In this document: piece after piece, positions 15,799 through 20,121 of the stretch
How positions within the stretch are numbered: the first letter of the stretch is position 1
Layout: every line of letters starts with the position of its first letter
DNA from: Acidimicrobiia bacterium
Lineage (GTDB): Bacteria > Actinomycetota > Acidimicrobiia > Acidimicrobiales > Ilumatobacteraceae
DNA length: 20,121 nucleotides
Assembly: GCA_010030605.1 (NCBI GenBank)
Contig: RHCK01000005.1
Span: 1 to 20,121 of the forward strand
Reading direction: 5' to 3'
The notes under the pieces: model-generated
The model's input: only the letters and a program-made list of their open reading frames with translations
Told to the model about the DNA's origin: nothing
Databases searched by the model: none
Translations under genes and position numbers: made by a program

Positions 15799-15825
15799 TT
15801 AGCACTCTCGGCTTCCGGTTGCTAA
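15799..15825. promoter_or_regulatory. CIRCE element 1 (HrcA operator)
   Basis: TTAGCACTC-N9-GGTTGCTAA: a perfect left arm and a right arm matching seven of nine consensus bases, with the exact 9-base spacer. It overlaps the -35 box of the groES promoter. HrcA binding here represses groESL until heat stress. Confidence 0.85.
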
Positions 15826-15848
15826 CGAGCGGGGGTCGCCTCTATCCT
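15819..15848 (+). promoter_or_regulatory. promoter of the groES-groEL operon
   Basis: TTGCTA (15819-15824), an 18-bp spacer and TATCCT (15843-15848). The -35 box lies in the right arm of CIRCE 1 and the start point would fall inside CIRCE 2, an arrangement that explains repression by HrcA. Confidence 0.6.
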
Positions 15849-15874
15849 TGGCACTCGACCGACGGGAGTGCTAA
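15848..15874. promoter_or_regulatory. CIRCE element 2 (HrcA operator)
   Basis: TTGGCACTC-N9-GAGTGCTAA: left arm eight of nine, right arm perfect, spacer exactly nine. It is just downstream of the -10 box and about 58 bases before the groES start. Confidence 0.9.
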
Positions 15875-15931
15875 TGCCTCTCGGCGGTCGACATGACCAG
15901 CAACTACTCAAGCCAACGGAGGCTCGACACC

Positions 15932-16225
15932 ATGAACCTGAAGCCCCTCGATGACCGAATCGTGGTCCGGCCCAACGCAGCCGAGGAGCGCACCGCTTCC
16001 GGTCTCGTCATCCCCGACACCGCCAAGGAAAAGCCCCAGCAGGGTGAAGTCCTGGCCGTCGGACCCGGACGCTGGAGCGACGACGAAGGCAAGCACTTCG
16101 CGCTCGACGTGAAGGTCGGCGACACGGTCCTCTACAGCAAGTACGGCGGCACCGAGATCACCGCGGGCGGCGAGGATCTTCTCATCCTCACCAGCCGTGA
16201 CGTCCTTGCCATCGTGGTCAAGTGA
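15932..16225 (+). CDS. groES: co-chaperonin GroES
   Basis: Heptameric lid of the GroEL chamber. It has 97 residues starting NLKPLDDRIVVRPNAAEERTASG, with a mobile loop before LVIPDTAKEKPQQGEVLAVGPG. The ATG at 15932 has GGAGG at 15918-15922. An in-frame ATG at 15893 would add 13 atypical residues and lacks a ribosome site. The leader carries two CIRCE operators. groEL follows after 11 bases. Confidence 0.97.
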   Translation: MNLKPLDDRIVVRPNAAEERTASGLVIPDTAKEKPQQGEVLAVGPGRWSDDEGKHFALDVKVGDTVLYSKYGGTEITAGGEDLLILTSRDVLAIVVK

Positions 16226-16236
16226 GGAACTGACCC

Positions 16237-17883
16237 ATGTCCAAGATTCTGAAGTTCGACGAGGAGGCGCGTCGCGCACTCGAAGCCGGCGTGAACAAGC
16301 TGGCCGATGCCGTGCGCGTGACCCTCGGACCCAAGGGACGCAACGTCGTCCTCGACAAGAAGTTCGGTGCGCCCACCATCACCAACGACGGTGTGTCCAT
16401 CGCCAAAGAAGTGGAACTGGAAGACCCGTTCGAGAACATGGGTGCTCAGTTGGTGAAGGAAGTCGCCACCAAGACGAACGACGTCGCCGGTGACGGAACC
16501 ACCACGGCCACCGTGCTCGCACAGGCCATGGTTCACTTCGGTCTGCGCAACGTCACCGCCGGCGCCAACCCGATGGGCCTGAAGAAGGGCATCGAGAAGG
16601 CCATCGCCGCCGCGGTCGAGAGCATCAAGGACTTGGCGCAGAAGGTGGAAGACAAGGCGCAGATCGCCAGCGTCGCCACCATCTCGGCCGCCGATTCCGC
16701 GATCGGCAACGTCATCGCCGATGCCATCGACAAGGTGGGCAAGGACGGCGTGGTCACCGTCGAAGAAAGCAACACTTTCGGAATCGAACTCGATTTCACC
16801 GAGGGCATGCTCTTCGACAAGGGCTACCTGTCGCCGTACTTCGTGACCGACGCCGAGCGTCAGGAAGCAGTGCTCGACGAGCCCTACATCCTGCTCTACG
16901 GCTCCAAGATCAGCACCGTGCAGTCGTTGTTGCCGGCCCTCGAGGCCGTCATGAAGACCGGCAAGGCGCTCATCATCATCGCCGAAGACATCGAGGGCGA
17001 GGCTTTGGCCACGCTCGTGGTGAACAAGATCCGTGGCACCTTCAACTCGGTGGCCGTCAAGGCGCCGGGCTTCGGTGATCGTCGTAAGGCGATGCTGCAG
17101 GACATGGCGGTGCTCACCGGCGGTCAGGTCATCAGCGAGGAAGTCGGTCTCAAGCTCGAGAACGTCACCCTCGATCTGTTGGGCCGCGCCAAGCGCGTCA
17201 TCGTCACCAAGGACGAGACCACCATCGTCGACGGCCACGGAGACAAGGCCGACGTCGAGGGTCGTATCAACCAGATCAAGGCCGAGATCGACAACACCGA
17301 CTCGGACTGGGACCGCGAGAAGCTGCAAGAGCGTTTGGCCAAGTTGGCCGGCGGTGTGGCGCTCATCAAGGTCGGCGCCGCCACCGAGGTGGAGCTGAAA
17401 GAGAAGAAGCACCGCATCGAGGACGCCATCTCGGCGACCCGCGCCGCCATCGAGGAAGGCGTGGTGCCCGGAGGCGGAACCGCGCTTCTGCGTGCGCGCG
17501 CGTCGGTGAAGAAGGTCGTCGAGTCGCTGACCGGCGACGAGGCCACCGGTGCGCGCACCGTGTGGGAAGCCCTCGACGCTCCGGCCCGCAACATCGCCGA
17601 CAACGCCGGCATGGAAGGCGCCCTCGTGGTGCAGCGCGTGGAAGGTGAAAAGGGCGCGATGGGCCTGAACGCCGCGACGGGTGAGTACATCGACCTCGTC
17701 AAGGCCGGCATCATCGACCCCGCCAAGGTCACCCGCGCCGCGTTGCAGAACGCGGGTTCCATCGCGGCTCTGGTGCTCACCACCGAATGCCTCGTGGCCG
17801 ACAAGCCCGAGAAGAACGGTGGCGCCGGCGGCGGCATGCCCGGCGGAATGGGTGGCATGGGCGGAATGCCCGGAATGATGTGA
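16237..17883 (+). CDS. groEL: chaperonin GroEL (60 kDa) with GGM tail
   Basis: ATP-dependent protein-folding chamber. It has 548 residues, the normal length. KILKFDEEARRALEAGVNKLADAVRVTLGPKGRNVVLDK, TNDGVSIAKEVELEDPFENMGAQ and the nucleotide motif GDGTTTATVLAQAM are typical, as is the C-terminal Gly-Gly-Met repeat tail. GAGGA at 16224-16228 is the ribosome binding site. In mycobacteria the groES-linked copy ends in a His-rich tail and the separate copy in GGM. Here the groES-linked copy has the GGM tail, so it is likely the main housekeeping chaperonin. An intrinsic terminator follows. Confidence 0.98.
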   Translation: MSKILKFDEEARRALEAGVNKLADAVRVTLGPKGRNVVLDKKFGAPTITNDGVSIAKEVELEDPFENMGAQLVKEVATKTNDVAGDGTTTATVLAQAMVHFGLRNVTAGANPMGLKKGIEKAIAAAVESIKDLAQKVEDKAQIASVATISAADSAIGNVIADAIDKVGKDGVVTVEESNTFGIELDFTEGMLFDKGYLSPYFVTDAERQEAVLDEPYILLYGSKISTVQSLLPALEAVMKTGKALIIIAEDIEGEALATLVVNKIRGTFNSVAVKAPGFGDRRKAMLQDMAVLTGGQVISEEVGLKLENVTLDLLGRAKRVIVTKDETTIVDGHGDKADVEGRINQIKAEIDNTDSDWDREKLQERLAKLAGGVALIKVGAATEVELKEKKHRIEDAISATRAAIEEGVVPGGGTALLRARASVKKVVESLTGDEATGARTVWEALDAPARNIADNAGMEGALVVQRVEGEKGAMGLNAATGEYIDLVKAGIIDPAKVTRAALQNAGSIAALVLTTECLVADKPEKNGGAGGGMPGGMGGMGGMPGMM

Positions 17884-17906
17884 CCCACTCTCGTCACGAG
17901 TGATCG

Positions 17907-17941
17907 AAGGCCCCGGGGTTCGCCCCGGGGCCTTTGCTTTT
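17907..17941 (+). terminator. intrinsic terminator of groES-groEL
   Basis: A 12-bp perfect stem (17907-17918 with 17923-17934) closed by the stable loop TTCG, followed by TGCTTTT. It lies 24 bases after the groEL stop. Confidence 0.92.
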
Positions 17942-17990
17942 CCGCGAACACATGTCGTGAGCCGTTCCCCGCACCACGAGCGTGCCTCGT

Positions 17991-17996
17991 TAGTGT
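17991..17996 (+). promoter_or_regulatory. -10 box of a probable leaderless promoter
   Basis: TAGTGT ends seven bases before the ATG at 18004. No Shine-Dalgarno sequence is present and a strong terminator lies just upstream, so a new promoter is needed here. Confidence 0.5.
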
Positions 17997-18003
17997 GCGC
18001 ATC

Positions 18004-18474
18004 ATGGTGGCCGACGGCAAACGCGCGTTTTGGTTGCATCAAGCAGCCGAGTACGTGGTGGGTGGCGCGTTGGTGGCCAGTGGTCTGCAAAGCATCGATC
18101 CGTTGGTTCCCACCGCACTTGGTGCTCTCATCGTGATCAACGCCGCCGTGGCCGACGCTCCTTTGGCGGCGTTCCGCAAGGTTGGTCGTCGCCTGCATCG
18201 TCTGCTGGATTACGTGTTGGTGGTGATCGCGATGATCGCGTGCGCGTTGCCCGATCTCGAGACCAACACTCGACTGGTGCAGATTCTCATCGTGCTGGTG
18301 CTGGTCGTGGTGGTGGCGCGCACCGATTACAGCGCGCCCACCAAGAGAGGCATCACCGAGTTGTCGTCTCGACCCGACGGTCGCGCCGACGAGATCGGTC
18401 GTTTGGCTGGTCGAACCGCGGGCACCGTCGCCGGTCGATTGCGCGCCCGCATGAAGAACGACGACTCCGCCTGA
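18004..18474 (+). CDS. hypothetical small integral membrane protein
   Basis: 156 residues, no family recognised. Four hydrophobic segments are visible, at about 14-31 (AAEYVVGGALVASG), 34-57, 68-83 (LLDYVLVVIAMIACALP) and 91-105 (LVQILIVLVLVVVVA). A charged C-terminal tail of some 50 residues rich in Arg and Asp follows. There is no signal peptide. I chose ATG 18004 because a leaderless -10 box precedes it; a GTG at 17995 in the same frame is less likely. It is the first gene after the groEL terminator and stands apart from the next transcription unit, which has its own promoter-like box. Function unknown. Confidence 0.75.
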   Translation: MVADGKRAFWLHQAAEYVVGGALVASGLQSIDPLVPTALGALIVINAAVADAPLAAFRKVGRRLHRLLDYVLVVIAMIACALPDLETNTRLVQILIVLVLVVVVARTDYSAPTKRGITELSSRPDGRADEIGRLAGRTAGTVAGRLRARMKNDDSA

Positions 18475-18495
18475 GCCACCCATCCATCGCGCTCG

Positions 18496-18501
18496 TAGAC
18501 T
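18496..18501 (+). promoter_or_regulatory. -10 box of a probable leaderless promoter for the 59-residue gene
   Basis: TAGACT ends six bases before the ATG at 18508. It repeats the pattern seen at four other unit starts in this window and supports the reality of the short gene. Confidence 0.5.
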
Positions 18502-18507
18502 GAGCGC

Positions 18508-18687
18508 ATGGCATCCGACTTCGAACGACCCGCACCCGACCTGGCCAAGATCATCGCGGCATGGGAAGAGTGGGAGCGCGGCGAACAGACACCGGGCAAG
18601 GTGTTGACCTCGATGAAGACCGCCGGCCTGGCCGAGGTGTTGCAGCAGTTGAAGGCGTCGGGTTGGACGCCCGCACCGGTCGCCTGA
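18508..18687 (+). CDS. 59-residue hypothetical protein upstream of the Nudix gene
   Basis: Small soluble, probably helical protein. After a short N-terminus come DLAKIIAAWEEWERGEQTPG, then KVLTSMKTAGLAEVLQQLKASG and a Pro-rich end. The paired Trp residues W19 and W22 in an acidic helix followed by a Gly/Thr/Pro turn look like a structured domain, not chance translation. Codon choice matches the neighbours. It has a leaderless -10 box and ends 13 bases before the Nudix gene, so the two are probably co-transcribed. I recall no named family for it. Confidence 0.7.
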   Translation: MASDFERPAPDLAKIIAAWEEWERGEQTPGKVLTSMKTAGLAEVLQQLKASGWTPAPVA

Positions 18688-18700
18688 ACCGACCCTCGAC

Positions 18701-19393
18701 ATGAACGGGCGTCGACCGGGTGGATCCCAGTCGATTCCCATCCCGCCGTCGTCGCGACCCGCCGGTGATCCGTTGTGGCGCGAGCGTGACGCCGACTTCT
18801 CGTTGACGGCGGTGCTCGATGCGTTGCGCGCCGGAACGTCGTCGGCCAAGCAGCCGCGCCCCGACGAGAAGGTGTCGGCGGTGTTGATGTTGCTCGCCGA
18901 TTCCGACGACGGAGCCGAGATTCTGTTGACCCGACGTTCGACGAACCTCAGCAATCATCGTGGCGAGATCAGTTTTCCCGGTGGTCGCGTGGACGCGGGG
19001 GAGAGCATCATCGAGGCCGCGCGACGCGAGACCCACGAGGAAGTGGGCGTGCACCCCGACGTGGTGGAGGTTCACGGAACGTTGTCGCCGTTGTCGACGT
19101 TCGTGAGTCGCAGTTACATCGTGCCGGTGGTGGGGTCAGTGGTCGAACGTCCGTCGCTGACCATCAGCAACGACGAGGTGGAGCGGGCGTTCTGGGTGCC
19201 GTTGCGCGAACTGACGCGCCCCGACACGTTCTCGTGGGAGTGGTGGTCGGTGCCCGCGGCCGACGACGGTGAGCGCCCGATGTTCTTCTTTCACCTCGAC
19301 GACGAGACGGTGTGGGGTGCGACCGCGCGCATCCTGCACGAGATGTTGTGTCGCATTCACGGCGTAAATCACTTGGATCTTCCGAACTGGTGA
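18701..19393 (+). CDS. Nudix hydrolase, CoA pyrophosphatase type
   Basis: 230 residues. The stretch ILLTRRSTNLSNHRGEISFPGG (74-95) is the signature that precedes the Nudix box in coenzyme-A pyrophosphatases of the NudL/YeaB type. The box itself runs from G95 to V117, with E101, R109-E110 and E113-E114 in the expected places. Such enzymes split CoA or acyl-CoA into 3',5'-ADP and phosphopantetheine. The first 50 residues are Pro/Arg-rich and variable, so the ATG at 18701 is uncertain; there is no clear ribosome binding site. The stop overlaps the next start as GTGA. Confidence 0.87.
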   Translation: MNGRRPGGSQSIPIPPSSRPAGDPLWRERDADFSLTAVLDALRAGTSSAKQPRPDEKVSAVLMLLADSDDGAEILLTRRSTNLSNHRGEISFPGGRVDAGESIIEAARRETHEEVGVHPDVVEVHGTLSPLSTFVSRSYIVPVVGSVVERPSLTISNDEVERAFWVPLRELTRPDTFSWEWWSVPAADDGERPMFFFHLDDETVWGATARILHEMLCRIHGVNHLDLPNW

Positions 19394-19893
19394 GCAACAC
19401 TTCGGGTGTGGTTGCCCTGCGCGAGATCTTCGACGAGTCCGACATCGAGTGGATCACCGAGGCCTGCCAAGACCCCGAGATTCAGCGCTGGACCCTGGTG
19501 CCGCGTCCGTACACGCGCGATCACGCGCGCCACTTCGTGGAGCATCCCGAGATGGAGTACTGGCGTTGGATCGTGGAGCAAGACGACACCGGCACGCCGG
19601 TGGGCCTGGTGTCCATCCACGGCGTGAACGACAACGGCGATGCCGAGGTGGGTTATTGGGTGGCGCCGTGGGGCCGAGGAATGCGCGTGATGTCGTCGGC
19701 GTTGGCTCGGGTGATGGATGCGGCCGCCACCGACCCATCCATTCGCGCGCTCACCGCGCGCATCGCCGAGGGCAACACCGCGTCACGACGGGTGGTGCAG
19801 CGCGCGGGCTTCATCGAGGTGGGTCGCATCGAGAGTGGTTGTCGCGACGGTGACTCACCGACGGACGCACTGTTGTATCGCCGCGCTCTGTAG
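19390..19893 (+). CDS. GNAT-family N-acetyltransferase (RimJ/RimL-like)
   Basis: 167 residues. VVALREIFDESDIEWITEACQDPEIQRWT opens the RimJ/RimL-type fold. AEVGYWVAPWGRGMRVMSSALARVM is the acetyl-CoA loop region, in which the usual Q/RxxGxG is reduced to WGRGMR. ARIAEGNTASRRVVQRAGFIEVGR is the C-terminal motif. The acceptor substrate is unknown. The GTG at 19390 overlaps the Nudix stop as GTGA, so the pair is translationally coupled; an ATG at 19312 lies inside the Nudix gene and would add 26 implausible residues. Confidence 0.85.
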   Translation: MSNTSGVVALREIFDESDIEWITEACQDPEIQRWTLVPRPYTRDHARHFVEHPEMEYWRWIVEQDDTGTPVGLVSIHGVNDNGDAEVGYWVAPWGRGMRVMSSALARVMDAAATDPSIRALTARIAEGNTASRRVVQRAGFIEVGRIESGCRDGDSPTDALLYRRAL

Positions 19894-19919
19894 TTTCGCC
19901 CGCTCGCAAAGGTGCGGGG

Positions 19920-20121
19920 TCACGGGCCGCCGAAGGTGCGTACGGCTTTGTGAAACGCGGTGGCCCAAGCCCGGCAGGTGGGTCGATCCCACACTGGTCG
20001 TGACGAACAATGTGCGAATAAATCCTTCTTGAACTGGGCGTCCAATCGCGCACGGTTCGATGCGTTCCACCACCGACCGTAACTCCAGGTGCTCTCGGCA
20101 CAGATTCCGTTCGCCGGTCGT
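19920..20121 (-). CDS. C-terminal end of an unidentified protein, cut by window edge
   Basis: A minus-strand frame is open from the right edge to a TGA at 19920-19922, giving about 66 residues. It contains WSYGRWWNASNRARLDAQF, a Cys pair around RPVWDRPTCRAWATAF and the end HKAVRTFGGP. The Trp/Cys-rich composition suggests a folded, perhaps exported, domain. I do not recognise it. Its stop lies 26 bases from the convergent GNAT gene. An overlapping frame at 19855-20073 cannot be ruled out as the real one. Confidence 0.4.
   Translation of the reverse strand, partial: RPANGICAESTWSYGRWWNASNRARLDAQFKKDLFAHCSSRPVWDRPTCRAWATAFHKAVRTFGGP

Noticed and set aside
17821..17880. Repetitive GGC/ATG stretch as a tandem DNA repeat
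   Set aside because: It is the coding sequence of the normal GGM tail of GroEL.
17886..17902. CACTC-N7-GAGTG after groEL, which resembles a half CIRCE element
   Set aside because: The arms are only 5 bp, the spacer is wrong and TTAG/CTAA ends are missing; it is probably chance next to the real terminator.
16132..18954. A 940-codon open frame on the minus strand across groES, groEL and beyond
   Set aside because: It is antisense to unmistakable groES/groEL, crosses a terminator and several genes, and has low-complexity His/Asp/Gly-rich translation typical of the complement of GC-rich codons.
19899..19918. CCCGC-N10-GCGGG hairpin between the GNAT gene and the convergent gene as a terminator
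   Set aside because: Short stem, large loop and no T tract on either strand; too weak to call.
1..20121. CRISPR arrays, tRNA or rRNA genes, insertion sequences, attachment sites, replication origin
   Set aside because: No spaced repeats, cloverleaf-like segments, transposase or integrase motifs or DnaA-box clusters were seen on reading through. Every gene gap is shorter than 300 bases.

Overview
The window looks like a chromosomal segment of a high-GC actinobacterium. The class Acidimicrobiia (Ilumatobacter-like) is my best guess. This is inferred from four things: the actinobacterial gene order glmS-acpS-nnr-alr-tsaE-tsaB-rimI-tsaD ... groES-groEL, an F420-type luciferase-family oxidoreductase, a very long GlmS variant, and HrcA/CIRCE control of groES. 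No rRNA, tRNA, CRISPR array, transposase or phage gene was seen.

Layout. (1) 1-6262, plus strand: the 3' part of an unusual glmS-like gene (its 5' end lies outside the window), acpS, the NAD(P)H-hydrate repair gene nnr, and alr. This block serves amino-sugar and peptidoglycan precursors, acyl-carrier activation and metabolite repair. (2) 6256-11067: a catabolic or redox island that interrupts the housekeeping block between alr and tsaE. It holds a minus-strand amidohydrolase, a divergent plus-strand isochorismatase-fold protein lacking the catalytic cysteine, and a tight minus-strand run of LLM oxidoreductase, SnoaL-like protein, TetR regulator and SDR. The 136-bp divergent gap at 7468-7603 is packed with inverted repeats and promoter elements. 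(3) 11151-15729, plus strand: tsaE-tsaB-rimI-tsaD (t6A tRNA modification plus an N-acetyltransferase), then dus (dihydrouridine synthase) and maf (nucleotide pyrophosphatase), almost all overlapping or separated by a few bases. (4) 15730-17941: a perfect 49-nt palindrome, two CIRCE operators around a promoter, groES, groEL and a strong intrinsic terminator. (5) 17991-19893, plus strand: a small membrane protein, a 59-residue protein, a CoA-type Nudix hydrolase and a GNAT acetyltransferase. A convergent minus-strand gene enters from the right edge.

Two themes run through the window. First, genes that begin a transcription unit often have no Shine-Dalgarno sequence but carry a TAnnnT -10 box ending exactly 6-7 nt before the start codon (nnr, the isochorismatase-like gene, tsaE, and the genes at 18004 and 18508). 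This is the signature of leaderless transcripts. Second, genes inside operons are joined by ATGA/GTGA overlaps.

Nothing here is a clear new defence or mobile system. The best leads are the extended GlmS architecture, the cysteine-less isochorismatase-fold protein with its repeat-rich control region, the 49-nt palindrome behind maf, and a 14-bp tandem duplication that appears to have moved the dus start codon.
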